From: Actinacidiphila epipremni
GTDB taxonomy: Bacteria; Actinomycetota; Actinomycetes; Streptomycetales; Streptomycetaceae
Assembly (NCBI RefSeq): GCF_012034175.1
Contig: NZ_JAATEJ010000002.1
Coordinates: forward strand, 1-64,000
DNA length: 64,000 nt
Direction: 5' to 3'
Part shown: positions 9,407-18,337 of the stretch, piece by piece
How positions within the stretch are numbered: position 1 is the first letter of the stretch
How the letters are laid out: every line of letters begins with the position of its first letter
Made by a program: the position numbers and the translations under genes
Notes under the pieces: model-generated
The model's database searches: none
The model's input: the letters and a program-made list of their open reading frames with translations, nothing else
Told to the model about the DNA's origin: nothing

Positions 9407-9664
9407 ATGCCACCAGCACCACCGGACCCGCGTCCACCGGTCGTCACAGCCGCCAGGGTGACCGCCGCGCTGTGCCTGCTCGCGCCGTTCGTCGCCCTGC
9501 TCTGGGTGGACTCCTACGCGCGGCTGACCCCGCGCTTCATCGGGATCCCGTTCTTCTACTGGTACCAGATGGCGTGGGTGCCGGTGGCCGCCGCGCTGAC
9601 GTACACCGCGTACGTGCTCGTACGGCGCGAGGAGCGCGCCCGCAAGGGGGGTGACGACGCGTGA
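9407..9664 (+). CDS. DUF3311 small membrane protein
   Basis: 85-aa protein with two hydrophobic helices (about residues 17-35 and 50-68) and a basic C-terminal tail, matching DUF3311 proteins that precede sodium/solute symporters. It probably assists or forms part of the transporter. Its stop overlaps the GTG of the symporter (GTGA), so the two are coupled. A TAGCCT -10-like box sits about 55 bases upstream. Confidence 0.8.
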   Translation: MPPAPPDPRPPVVTAARVTAALCLLAPFVALLWVDSYARLTPRFIGIPFFYWYQMAWVPVAAALTYTAYVLVRREERARKGGDDA

Positions 9665-11319
9665 AGAACGACGTGAACGGGGTGACGCTGGCCGTCTTCC
9701 TGTTCTTCTTCCTGGCCGTCACCGTGCTCGGCTTCGTCGCCGCCCGCTGGCGGCGCGCCGCCGACCCGCTGCACCTGGACGAATGGGGCCTGGGCGGGCG
9801 CAGCTTCGGCACCTGGGTGACGTGGTTCCTGCTCGGCGGGGACCTCTACACCGCCTACACCTTCGTCGCCGTGCCCGCGGCGATCTACGCGGCCGGCGCG
9901 TCCGGCTTCTTCGCGGTGCCGTACACGATCATCACCTACCCGATGGTCTTCCTGTTCCTGCCCCGGCTGTGGTCGGTCTCGCACCGGCACGGCTACGTCA
10001 CCTCCTCGGACTTCATCCGCGGGCGGTTCGGCTCCAAGAGCCTGTCGGTGGCCGTCGCGATCACCGGGATCATCGCCACGATGCCCTACATCGCGCTGCA
10101 ACTCGTCGGCATCCAGGCCGTGCTGGACGTGATGGGCATCGGCGGCGGCGACTCGTCGAACTGGTTCGTCAAGGACCTGCCGCTGCTCATCGCGTTCGGC
10201 GTGCTCGCCGCGTACACCTACTCCTCGGGGCTGCGGGCGCCGGCGCTGATCGCCTTCGTCAAGGACGCGCTGATCTACATCGTCATCGCGGTGGCCATCG
10301 TCTACATCCCGTACAAGCTGGGCGGGTTCGACGACATCTTCGCCAAGGCCGGCGACGCCTTCGCGAAGAAGAACCCGGCGACCGGGGCGCCGCGCGGCGC
10401 TCTGGTGACCGGGCCGCAGGCCCAATGGGCCTACGCCACCCTGGCGATGGGCTCGGCGATGGCGCTCTTCCTCTACCCGCACTCGGTCACCGCGGTGCTG
10501 TCGGGCAGGAGCCGGGACACGATCCGCCGCAACACCACGATCCTGCCGCTGTATTCGCTCATGCTGGGGCTGCTGGCGATGCTGGGCTTCATGGCCATCG
10601 CCGACGGCGTCGGCAGCGGCGTGACGGGCTACAACGGCCAACTGGCCATCCCGCAGCTGTTCGAGAACATGTTCCCGTCGTGGTTCGCCGGGGTCGCCTT
10701 CGCCGCGATCGGCATCGGGGCGCTGGTGCCCGCGGCCATCATGTCCATCGCGGCGGCCAACCTCTTCACCCGCAACATCTACAAGGACCTCATCAAGCCG
10801 GACGCCACGCCCGCGCAGGAGACCGCGGTCTCCAAGGCGGTGTCGCTGGTGGTGAAGGTCGGCGCGCTGGTCTTTGTCCTCACGATGGACAAGACCGTGG
10901 CGATCAACTTCCAGCTGCTGGGCGGCATCTGGATCCTGCAGACCGTCCCGGCCATCGTCGGCGGGCTGTTCACCCGCTGGTTCCACCGCTGGGCGCTGCT
11001 GGCCGGCTGGGCGGCCGGCATGTTCTACGGCACGTGGAAGGCGTACGAGCAGTCCAGCCCGGCCCAGTCGCACTTCGGCGGCAACGCGGACATGATCCCG
11101 TGGATCGGCGAGAAGGGCTACATCGGCCTGACCGCGTTCGTGCTCAACGTCGCCGTCACCGTCGTGCTCACCGTCGTCCTGCGGGCCCTCAAGGCGCCCG
11201 CGGGCGACGACGAGACCCGGCCGGACGACTACACCGCCGAGGCCGCCACCCCGGCGCTCCCGGGCCCGGCGGTGCCGCCGGACACCGCGGTCAGCCCGGG
11301 GCTGCCGGAACCGGCGTAG
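9661..11319 (+). CDS. mctP: Sodium/solute symporter, MctP-like monocarboxylate permease
   Basis: 552-aa SSSF transporter with about 13 transmembrane helices and an LPLDEWGLGGRSFG-type first helix region (here LHLDEWGLGGRSFG). It likely imports lactate, pyruvate or other monocarboxylates with sodium. The pairing with a DUF3311 gene is characteristic of the MctP group. It begins with GTG at 9661, inside the preceding stop. The acidic/Pro-rich C-terminal 40 residues look cytosolic and unstructured. The substrate is inferred from family only. Confidence 0.82.
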   Translation: MKNDVNGVTLAVFLFFFLAVTVLGFVAARWRRAADPLHLDEWGLGGRSFGTWVTWFLLGGDLYTAYTFVAVPAAIYAAGASGFFAVPYTIITYPMVFLFLPRLWSVSHRHGYVTSSDFIRGRFGSKSLSVAVAITGIIATMPYIALQLVGIQAVLDVMGIGGGDSSNWFVKDLPLLIAFGVLAAYTYSSGLRAPALIAFVKDALIYIVIAVAIVYIPYKLGGFDDIFAKAGDAFAKKNPATGAPRGALVTGPQAQWAYATLAMGSAMALFLYPHSVTAVLSGRSRDTIRRNTTILPLYSLMLGLLAMLGFMAIADGVGSGVTGYNGQLAIPQLFENMFPSWFAGVAFAAIGIGALVPAAIMSIAAANLFTRNIYKDLIKPDATPAQETAVSKAVSLVVKVGALVFVLTMDKTVAINFQLLGGIWILQTVPAIVGGLFTRWFHRWALLAGWAAGMFYGTWKAYEQSSPAQSHFGGNADMIPWIGEKGYIGLTAFVLNVAVTVVLTVVLRALKAPAGDDETRPDDYTAEAATPALPGPAVPPDTAVSPGLPEPA

Positions 11320-11327
11320 CGGCTCCC

Positions 11328-11367
11328 GGGTGCCGGGGCGGCGGCGCGTTCCGCCGCCCCGGCACCC
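11328..11367. terminator. Strong bidirectional hairpin terminator
   Basis: A perfect 17-bp stem, GGGTGCCGGGGCGGCGG with its complement and a six-base CGCGTT loop, lies 9 bases after the symporter stop. The convergent TPR gene ends 14 bases beyond it. Confidence 0.75.
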
Positions 11368-11380
11368 CGGGGGCCGTCAG

Positions 11381-14332
11381 TCAGTCGCCGTCGCGCAGCC
11401 GGGCGGCCAGGGCGGTCAGCGGCTCGGCCTCGCCGGTGCGGCCCAGCGCGGTCAGCCGGGCCACCGCCGGGTCCAGGCGGGCCAGGGCGGGGGCCCGGCG
11501 CTCCAGGTAGATGCCCTCGACGGCGCCCGCGAGGCGTACGCACTCGGCCCACTCGCCCACGGTGTCCCGGTCCCCGTCCGCGACCGGCTCCCCGAGCAGG
11601 GCGAGGGCCTGCTCCAGTGCCGCGAGCGACTCCTCGTACGCGCCCGCGTAGGCGTGGACGCGGCCCTGCTCGTAGGCCAGCGCCGTGTCCAGGGAGCGGC
11701 CGTGGGCCTCGTAGCCGGCCTCGCGGGCCTCGTCGGCGACCCGGGCGGCGTCGGTGAGGAAGCCGCGGGCGGCCTCCAGACCGTCCGGGCCCTGCTGCTG
11801 GGCCTGGAGGCGGGCCAGTTCGCGCAGGCAGTTGCTGAGCTGCTCGTGGCGCGGCGCCTTGGCGTGCGCGTCGAGGGCCTGGTCGGCGGCCTCGCGGGCG
11901 CGGCCGAACTCACCGGACTCGGCGAGCAGTACGGCCGTCTCGGCGGCGATCATGGCGTGGCTGCCCGGGTCGTCGTCCCATTCGGCCGACTCGGCGGCCA
12001 GCGCCGCGAGTTCGGCGGTGGCGGCCTTCAGGTCGCCGCCGGCGTGCAGCGCGCGGGCCCGGGTCAGCCGCAGCTGCGCGACCAGCCGGTCGTTCAACTC
12101 CCCCGCGGCGACGTCGGGTTCGACCAGCAGCGAGTCGAGCAGCGCGATGGTGTCCTCGACCCGCCCGAGGTCGAGGCTGAGCTGGGCGGCGTTGCAGTAC
12201 GTGCCGAAGGCGTCGGTCCGGTCGCCGGTGCGCATCTCCTGCTCCGCCGCGCGCGTCAGGTGCCGCAGCGCCTCCTCGGGGCGGCCGAGCCGCAGCGCGG
12301 TCTCGCCCAGGTCGCTGCGCAGCCGGGCGGTGGAGATGACGTGGGCGGGCCAGTCGGCGGCAAGCCGCAGCGCCTCGGTGAGGTCGTCGTACGCGGCCTG
12401 CGCGTCGCCCAGGCCGATGTGGATACGGGCGCGCAGGCCCAGGGTGCGGGGCAGGTGCCAGGCGGGGCCGTGCTCGGCGAGGTGGCCGACGAGGGCGTCG
12501 GCCCCGGTGCGGGCGGCGGGCAGGTCGCCGCGGACGGCGTGGGTGCCGGCCCGCAGCAGCCGGGCGCCGGAGACCTGCACGGGGATGTCGTGCCGGAGGG
12601 CGAACTCCTCCAGCAGGTCGGTCTCGGCGAAGACCGGCGCGAGGTGCTCCTCGTCGCCCGACGCCTGGAACCGCAGCGCCAGGGCCGTCGCGCGCAGCCG
12701 CAGCACCCGCGCCTCCTGCCGCGGGTCGAGGCCCGCGGCCTCCTCGTGCTGCCGGACCAGCGCGGTGTGGGCGGCGCCCAGCGCAGCGGCCTTCGCCTCG
12801 CCGGTGTCGTCGCCCTCGACCGGCAACTCGGCCTCGGCGAGCGTCACATACGCCCGGCAGACCGCCGCGTGGCCGGGCAGTCCGGCCTCCTCGTACAGGG
12901 CGGCGGCCTCGGCGTGGCCCGCTGCGGCGGCGGCGAAGTCGTCCTTGTCGCCCGCCTGGTCGGCCGCGTCGGCGAGCAGGTCGGCGCGCAGCCGGGCGAG
13001 CGGGCCGACGGCCGGGTCGGCCGGGTGGGCGTAGCCGGGGTCGGCGGCCAGCGTACGCAGCCGCGCCCAGCAGCCCTGCGCGTCCGGGTGGCCCTGGTCC
13101 TCCAACTCACGGGCCCGCAGGATCAGTTCGGGCAGCGCCTCGGGGAGGGCGGCCTCACGGGCGGCGGCGGGCGCGGCGGCCGGGGCGGGGGCGGCGGGGG
13201 CCGCGACGTCGTCCAGCGCACGGGTGCGCAGGGTCAGTTCGAGCGCGTCCAGCAGCGGTGCGCGCTCCAGCCGGGCCCGGCGGCGCTGCTCGTGGGTGTC
13301 GGTGCCGTTGCGGGCGTCGAAGCGGGCGGCGAGGTCGTCGGCGCGGGAGGCCACCTCGGCGCGCAGGCCCGCCACCGTCCAGGCACGCCCGGCGTATCCG
13401 GCGGCGGGCAGCCCGCCGTGGCCGAGCCCTTCGACGCGGCGCAGCAGCACCTCGACGCCGGTCAGGAAGTCCAGCTGCTCCAGCGGCGAGTCGACCTCGT
13501 CGAACAGCACCCGGTTCTCGGCGAGCAGTTCCAGGCCGCGTGCCTCGTTGCCGGTCAGCGCGCAGAACTCCAGGTGCCGGCCGGCCTCGCCGGCCATCGA
13601 GGGGTTGCGGCGGCAGGCCCGGTAGCCGAACAGGTGCAGTTCGCGGGCCTGTTCGGCGCGGCCGGTGCGCAGCAGCGGCAGCAGCGCGTACGACACGGAG
13701 CGGGCCGGCTCCTCCTGGCAGGACTCCTTGCCCTCCAGCACCGGCTCCCACAGGTCCAGCGCCCGCTCGTCGTCGCCGGCCGTCAGGTGGTACAGGGCGC
13801 GCTCGCAGATCTCGCACGCCTCGCAGTCGCTGAGCCGGGTGCGGGTGCGGGCGGCCCACAGGTCGTACGCGGCGGCGCTGTCCCGGCCGATGTGCGCGGC
13901 CAGGACGTACGCCTGCCCGTAGTACGGCTGGAGGCCCAGGTCCGCCTTCTCGTAGCGGTCGCGCATCTCCTTCAGCCACTGGCGCAGCGAGTCCAGCGGG
14001 ATCTCGGGGAGCTGGACCAGCGCGTTGGCGACCCACTTGAAGCGCCAGAACAGCTGGTGGCGCATCCGCTCGTCGAAGACGTCGGGCTGCTCGTCGAAGA
14101 GGGTGAGCACCCGGGCGAAGACGACCGGGGACTTGCGCGGCTCCGAGCCGTACGTATACGCCTTCTGCAGTTCGAACAGGGCGTGCACGAGCGGCGCGGG
14201 CTCGGCGAACTGCTCGGCGGTCTCCAGGAGTTCCTCGGCGCGGACGGTGCGGGCCCGGCCGAAGGGGCGCTCGGCGTTCTCGTCCAGCGCCTGGTACAGC
14301 TCGTCGGTGGTCTGGGGTGCGGCGATCGGCAT
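11381..14332 (-). CDS. Large TPR-repeat protein coupled to HSP90-family gene
   Basis: 983-aa protein, Ala/Leu/Glu-rich, with helical repeats of TPR character throughout; the clearest lie from residue 600 on (GLGDAQAAYDDLTEAL, LGRPEEALRHLTRA, AGAYEESLAALEQALALL). A CEACEIC cysteine patch occurs near residue 170. There is no signal peptide or membrane helix, so it is cytosolic. The ATG at 14332 starts two bases after the HSP90-family stop, so the two are almost certainly co-translated. A co-chaperone or client-recruiting role for that HSP90 is a reasonable inference, not shown by sequence. Confidence 0.85.
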   Translation of the reverse strand: MPIAAPQTTDELYQALDENAERPFGRARTVRAEELLETAEQFAEPAPLVHALFELQKAYTYGSEPRKSPVVFARVLTLFDEQPDVFDERMRHQLFWRFKWVANALVQLPEIPLDSLRQWLKEMRDRYEKADLGLQPYYGQAYVLAAHIGRDSAAAYDLWAARTRTRLSDCEACEICERALYHLTAGDDERALDLWEPVLEGKESCQEEPARSVSYALLPLLRTGRAEQARELHLFGYRACRRNPSMAGEAGRHLEFCALTGNEARGLELLAENRVLFDEVDSPLEQLDFLTGVEVLLRRVEGLGHGGLPAAGYAGRAWTVAGLRAEVASRADDLAARFDARNGTDTHEQRRRARLERAPLLDALELTLRTRALDDVAAPAAPAPAAAPAAAREAALPEALPELILRARELEDQGHPDAQGCWARLRTLAADPGYAHPADPAVGPLARLRADLLADAADQAGDKDDFAAAAAGHAEAAALYEEAGLPGHAAVCRAYVTLAEAELPVEGDDTGEAKAAALGAAHTALVRQHEEAAGLDPRQEARVLRLRATALALRFQASGDEEHLAPVFAETDLLEEFALRHDIPVQVSGARLLRAGTHAVRGDLPAARTGADALVGHLAEHGPAWHLPRTLGLRARIHIGLGDAQAAYDDLTEALRLAADWPAHVISTARLRSDLGETALRLGRPEEALRHLTRAAEQEMRTGDRTDAFGTYCNAAQLSLDLGRVEDTIALLDSLLVEPDVAAGELNDRLVAQLRLTRARALHAGGDLKAATAELAALAAESAEWDDDPGSHAMIAAETAVLLAESGEFGRAREAADQALDAHAKAPRHEQLSNCLRELARLQAQQQGPDGLEAARGFLTDAARVADEAREAGYEAHGRSLDTALAYEQGRVHAYAGAYEESLAALEQALALLGEPVADGDRDTVGEWAECVRLAGAVEGIYLERRAPALARLDPAVARLTALGRTGEAEPLTALAARLRDGD

Positions 14333-14334
14333 CG

Positions 14335-16188
14335 TCAGCTGTCCTTGCGGAGGGCGTGGGCGAGGAGGTCGAGGAAGGAGCGGTTGATCAGGCTCGACTC
14401 GGCGGGCCGCAGCGGGCGCCGGGACAGCAGCACGGCCTGCCCGTAGAGCGCTTCGGCGCTGGTGCGGGCGAGCTCGGGCTCGGTGATCGCGACCGCGGTG
14501 CGGACCAGCGGGTTGAGCTGGTTGAGGATCAGCTGCGCCTTGGGCGCCTCCTGGCGCAGCGCGCCGAGGATGTCGCCCCACAGCCCGCCGTCCTGCTCGC
14601 GGGCGAGCCGGGAGCGGGTGCGCTCGTGCCGGGCCTCGCGGCTGTCGACGAGCAGGGCGGGCGCGGAGGCGGGCTGGAAGGTGCGCAGGGCCACGTCCAC
14701 GTCGAAGACGGCGAGGGTGTCGCGGGCCTGGGCCAGGTAGGCCGCGGCGGCCAGCTCCGTCTCCCGGTCGACCGGGTCGAGGTGGGCGGTCAGCGTCGCC
14801 GGGTCGAGGCCGGCGACGGCGGCCTCGGGCCTGATCTCGGGCAGCCGGTGGACCAGTTCGCGGTCGTAGGTGTAGCCGCCGTTGACGACGCCGAGGCCGG
14901 CCGCCGAGGCGATCGCGGCGACCTGCCGGAACTCCTCGACGCTGGAGGTCACCAGGACGGTGCGGTGGGTGCGGGCGAACTCGTCCAGCGTGACGTGCCC
15001 GTCGGTGGTCTCGAACGGCAGCCAGGGCAGCAGCATCCGCAGGATCTCGTCGTCGTGCACGGCGAGCGACTTGACGGCCAGGTGGTGGGCCTGGAGGAAG
15101 CGGCCGAGCAGGTCGGGGTCGCTCGCGGCGGCCCGGGCGATCCAGGCGCGCAGCCGCTCGGCGAGCGCGTCGCGGACGGCGGCGAGGGTGTCGTCCTCGT
15201 ACAGCGACTCGCGCGAGGCCGTCGGGCGCAGGCTCTCGGCGTCCACGACGCAGCGGACGAAGAAGGCCCAGTCGGGCAGGATCTCCTCGGCCTGCTCCGA
15301 CAGCAGCATGCCCTTGACGTGCACCCGGTGGCCGTTGCGGCGCCCGGCGGGCACCGTCTCGGGCAGCACGCACGCGATGCCCTTCAGGCCCACCGCGGGC
15401 AGGTCCAGCTCGATGGTGTCCAGCGGGGTGAAGCCGAAGACGTCCTCGGCGTATCCGGCGAGCGCCCGGGCCCGCGCGCCGGGCGTGGGGTGACCGACCG
15501 CCCAGGGCGCGGGCTCGGGGTTGACGGAGGCGGCCGGGCCGCCGGCGCCGTCGTCGAAGGTCACCGGGTGGCGCAGCAGCGAGCCGAAGTGCCGGGCGAG
15601 CGCGTGCACACGGCCCGGCCGGGTCCACTCGGCGGCGTCCGCGCGCGGGGTGAGCGTGACGGTGGTGCCGGGGCGGGGGCGGGCGGCGGCGGGCAGCGTC
15701 CGCACGGTGTAGCTGCCGTCGCCGCGGCCACGCCACTCGACGGCGGGCGCGTCCGGGGTGCGGGCGGAGCGGCTGAGCACGTGGATCTCGTCGGCGACCA
15801 GGAAGCAGGACAGCAGGCCGATGCCGAACTGGCCGATGAAGTCGCCGCGTTGCTCGGCGATCTTGTCGGCGCGCTTGCTGCTGCGGCCGATGGTGGCCAG
15901 GAAGGTGTGGACGTCGGCCTCGGTGAGGCCGACCCCGTCGTCCTCGACCCGGACGACGGAGCCGTCGGCATACAGCCGGATGCCGAACTCGCCTGCTGCG
16001 GCGGCCGGTTGCAGGGTGCGGCGGGCGGTGAGCGCGTCCACCGCGTTCTGCAGCAGCTCGCGCAGGTAGACCCGGGGGCTGGAGTAGAGGTGGTGGGAGA
16101 GCAGGTCGACCAGGCCGCGCAGGTCCACCTGGAAGGTGCGGTCGGCGGCGTCGGCGGGCGGGGTCGCGGGGATGTCGGGCAGGGTCAT
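14335..16188 (-). CDS. HSP90-family protein (HtpG-like, divergent)
   Basis: 617-aa ATP-dependent chaperone-like protein. The GHKL ATP site is intact: ELLQNAVDA (Glu44, Asn48), VEDDGVGL (Asp84) and GQFGIGLLSCF (lid region, about 119-129). The middle domain continues to about residue 480 and the C-terminal dimerisation region is short. It lacks the eukaryotic MEEVD tail (it ends HALRKDS). This is a distinct actinobacterial HSP90 subgroup rather than canonical HtpG. It precedes and is coupled to the 983-aa TPR gene. The start ATG at 16188 has no strong ribosome site. Confidence 0.88.
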   Translation of the reverse strand: MTLPDIPATPPADAADRTFQVDLRGLVDLLSHHLYSSPRVYLRELLQNAVDALTARRTLQPAAAAGEFGIRLYADGSVVRVEDDGVGLTEADVHTFLATIGRSSKRADKIAEQRGDFIGQFGIGLLSCFLVADEIHVLSRSARTPDAPAVEWRGRGDGSYTVRTLPAAARPRPGTTVTLTPRADAAEWTRPGRVHALARHFGSLLRHPVTFDDGAGGPAASVNPEPAPWAVGHPTPGARARALAGYAEDVFGFTPLDTIELDLPAVGLKGIACVLPETVPAGRRNGHRVHVKGMLLSEQAEEILPDWAFFVRCVVDAESLRPTASRESLYEDDTLAAVRDALAERLRAWIARAAASDPDLLGRFLQAHHLAVKSLAVHDDEILRMLLPWLPFETTDGHVTLDEFARTHRTVLVTSSVEEFRQVAAIASAAGLGVVNGGYTYDRELVHRLPEIRPEAAVAGLDPATLTAHLDPVDRETELAAAAYLAQARDTLAVFDVDVALRTFQPASAPALLVDSREARHERTRSRLAREQDGGLWGDILGALRQEAPKAQLILNQLNPLVRTAVAITEPELARTSAEALYGQAVLLSRRPLRPAESSLINRSFLDLLAHALRKDS

Positions 16189-16314
16189 GGGGCAGTCCGG
16201 TGGTGGGAGTTACGGCGCCGGGAGGTCCGGCAGCGGAGGCGGCGGGACGTACGGCGGCCCGGTGGGCGGTGCGGGCGGCGGGCGGTGCGGCCGGCGGGCG
16301 GGCCGGCGGCGCGC

Positions 16315-17310
16315 TCAGGCGCGGGCCAGGAAGCGGGCGAACTGCTTGTGCGGCTCGGCGAAATACCCCCAGGGCCGGTCGGTCATGGCGCCGTCCAGCT
16401 CCTTGAAGACCCGGCGGGCCGTGGCGAGTTCACCGGCCAGCGACAGGGCCATGGCGAACAGGTTGAAGTCGTACTGCCAGCCCGGCCGGCGCTCGTAGTC
16501 GGGGTGCAGTACGCCGCGCTCGGCGGCCTCCCGCAACTCCTTGCGCACGGCAGGCCGTTCCAGGGTGTCGGGGACCTCGGACTCGACCCATTCCTCGACG
16601 TACGCGAAGGCGATCAGGCCGTGCAGGCGGTGGCCGTCCGGCACCCGGTCGCCGGCGACGGCGGCCTGGGCGAAGGCCAGCGCCTCGCCCGGTTCGCCGC
16701 TCCAGCGCGGCTGGAGCTGGGAGACCCACTCGATGTTGCTCGGCAGGTCCAGCGGGTCGCGGCGCAAGGCGGCGTCCCTGCGGGCCTCGCCCACCGCCCG
16801 GCCCAGCGACATGCCGCGGCAGGAGGTCAGCAGGTGGCGCCAGGGCGCGATCCACGCCGGGCGCAGTTCCGCGGCCCGCAGCAGGTGTTCGTCGGCGACG
16901 GTCAGCCGCTCGCCGAAGACCTTCCACTGCTCGCGGGTGACGTGCTTCGCCCGCGCGGAGGTGCGGGCCTCCCAGCCCCAGATCACGTGCCGCGCGCCGG
17001 AGATGAGCAGGGCGGTGGCCCGGTGCTCCTCGTCCTCCTGGACGGCCCGGCCGATCCAGTCCTGCACGCCGTCGACGTCGGCCAGCTCGCCCAGCACCCG
17101 GTGGTCGCGCCCGCCGAGGTCGAAGGGCGCCGAGGCCGCCTTGACCGCCTCCCAGTCGCCGGCCCGGGCCGCCTCCACCAGTGCGAGCACCCGCGTGTCG
17201 CCGAGCGCGCGCAGCTCGTACATCCCGTTCTTCTGCCTGCGCGGCGCGGGCAGGGCGTACGGATCCGCCTGCCCACTCCCCGCCCCTCTGCCGAACAGCC
17301 TGCCGAGCAT
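16315..17310 (-). CDS. Conserved actinobacterial protein of unknown function
   Basis: 331-aa soluble protein. I do not recognise a named domain. The sequence is rich in Trp and Arg, with segments such as WIAPWRHLLTSCRGM, LQPRWSGEPGEALAFA and PGWQYDFNLFAMALSLAGE that resemble TPR-like helix pairs. The start MLGRLFGRGAG at 17310 is preceded by GGGGAGGGGCGCGTC. It is upstream of the HSP90-TPR pair on the same strand (126-base gap), so it may belong to the same transcription unit. Confidence 0.75.
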   Translation of the reverse strand: MLGRLFGRGAGSGQADPYALPAPRRQKNGMYELRALGDTRVLALVEAARAGDWEAVKAASAPFDLGGRDHRVLGELADVDGVQDWIGRAVQEDEEHRATALLISGARHVIWGWEARTSARAKHVTREQWKVFGERLTVADEHLLRAAELRPAWIAPWRHLLTSCRGMSLGRAVGEARRDAALRRDPLDLPSNIEWVSQLQPRWSGEPGEALAFAQAAVAGDRVPDGHRLHGLIAFAYVEEWVESEVPDTLERPAVRKELREAAERGVLHPDYERRPGWQYDFNLFAMALSLAGELATARRVFKELDGAMTDRPWGYFAEPHKQFARFLARA

Positions 17311-17444
17311 GACGCGCCCCTCCCCTGGTCCTGCGTGAACGTCCGGTGCAGGATAAGCGGTGCCACCGACACCGCTGCCACAGGGTTTACGCGGGCCAGG
17401 GGGCCGCGGGGGGAGGACGCCGGGGGGCGGCGGCCGGCGGGGCG

Positions 17445-17783
17445 TCAGCGGCCGGCGGCGACCCGCTCCCGGGGCGGGGCGCACACCACCCGGCGCTCCA
17501 CGCGGGGTTCGAGCAGGGCGCTGCGCAGCCGGCGGGCGGTCAGATAGCCGTAGCTGGAGACCAGGAACGGCACCAGGTAGTTGACGCCCACCCGGATCCA
17601 GGTGCCGGCGGTGGTGTGGCCGGAGGCGATGACCGCGGCCTGGTTGACGCTGCTGAGGACCGTGCCGACGACCGCCGCGACCGGCAGCGCGACCCGGGCG
17701 GTGCGGCCGTGCAGCAGCATGCACAGCGCCGTGCCCCAGTGCCGCCAGCCCTCGTCCCGACTGCGTTCAGGCGTTGCGCTCAC
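17445..17783 (-). CDS. nrtS: NrtS-like small membrane protein
   Basis: 112-aa protein with two to three hydrophobic helices: VALPVAAVVGTVLSSVNQA, then WIRVGVNYLVPFLVSSYGYL. This pattern resembles NrtS nitrate/nitrite transporter proteins. The GTG at 17783 has GGGGAG eleven bases upstream. The charged tail after residue 85 is unstructured. Assignment is by family resemblance only; there is no nitrogen gene beside it. Confidence 0.65.
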   Translation of the reverse strand: MSATPERSRDEGWRHWGTALCMLLHGRTARVALPVAAVVGTVLSSVNQAAVIASGHTTAGTWIRVGVNYLVPFLVSSYGYLTARRLRSALLEPRVERRVVCAPPRERVAAGR

Positions 17784-18021
17784 GTCCCGTACTCCCCTTC
17801 CGTCTCGCGTTCCCTCTCGCGTTCTGTGCGGTGTTCTGTCTGCCTTCTGTCGGCGTTCCGTTCGGTGTTCCGTTTCGGTGTTCCGTCGCGTCCCGCGTGC
17901 CCCCGGCACGTGTACCGACCACGATCCCGCGCCCGCGCGCCGAGCCGCGCCTCCCGGATTGCCCCGGGACCCCAAGGGGCGCCTGGGCCGTGTCGTATAC
18001 AGCACCGAGAGCGACACGGCG

Positions 18022-18068
18022 ACACAACATGTGGGTGCGACTACATGAGCCGGCACAAGATGTATGCT
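18022..18068 (+). promoter_or_regulatory. Probable paired NrdR boxes in nrdAB promoter
   Basis: ACACAACATGTGGGTG (18022) and GCACAAGATGTATGCT (18053) each resemble the NrdR box consensus acaCwAtATaTwGtgt. They are spaced 31 bases, about three helical turns, as in known tandem NrdR sites. The second overlaps a plausible -10 (TATGCT). A direct match score was not computed. Confidence 0.6.
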
Positions 18069-18178
18069 CACTCCGCTGCCCGCAGGGGAAGCCGGTGCGA
18101 ATCCGGCGCTGCCCCGCAACGGTGAGCTGCCGGGTGCCCGTGTGCCCGGCGGCGGAGCCCGATCGCCTGCCGGCAGGG
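18064..18178 (+). ncRNA. Cobalamin (B12) riboswitch
   Basis: The conserved core reads GGGGAAGCCGGTGCGAATCC followed by GGCGCTGCCCCGCAACGGT, the diagnostic B12-box arrangement. The 3' element GAGCCCGATCGCCTGCCGGC closes the aptamer. It lies in the 5' leader of nrdA, as in the Streptomyces class Ia nrdABS operon, where adenosylcobalamin switches transcription off so that the B12-dependent class II enzyme is used. Aptamer ends are approximate. Confidence 0.93.
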
Positions 18179-18238
18179 GTACGCACGCGCGCCGCGCGCG
18201 GCGTCCCGCTTGTGTCCGGGCCTCGTGGAGTGGGCCTT

Positions 18239-18278
18239 GCGGACGCGGTCCGGCATGCCCTCGCCGAGGGGCGTCCGC
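18239..18278 (+). terminator. Candidate riboswitch expression-platform hairpin
   Basis: GCGGACGC pairs with GCGTCCGC across a loop that itself holds CCCTCGCCGAGGG. It sits between the aptamer and the nrdA start, where a B12-stabilised terminator is expected. There is no T tract. Confidence 0.5.
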
Positions 18279-18337
18279 GGGGCCCCTCCGTCCCTCCCCG
18301 CGTGGCCGCCGCCGCGCATCGAGGGAGAAGCACCACC

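Noticed and set aside
11330..14446. 1038-aa open frame opposite the TPR gene
   Set aside because: High-GC shadow of the real gene; composition is Gly/Arg-rich and there are no motifs.
17784..17900. Pyrimidine-rich CGTTCYGTT-like repeats upstream of nrtS
   Set aside because: Low-complexity tract; no consistent period, hairpin or known motif, so not listed as a feature.
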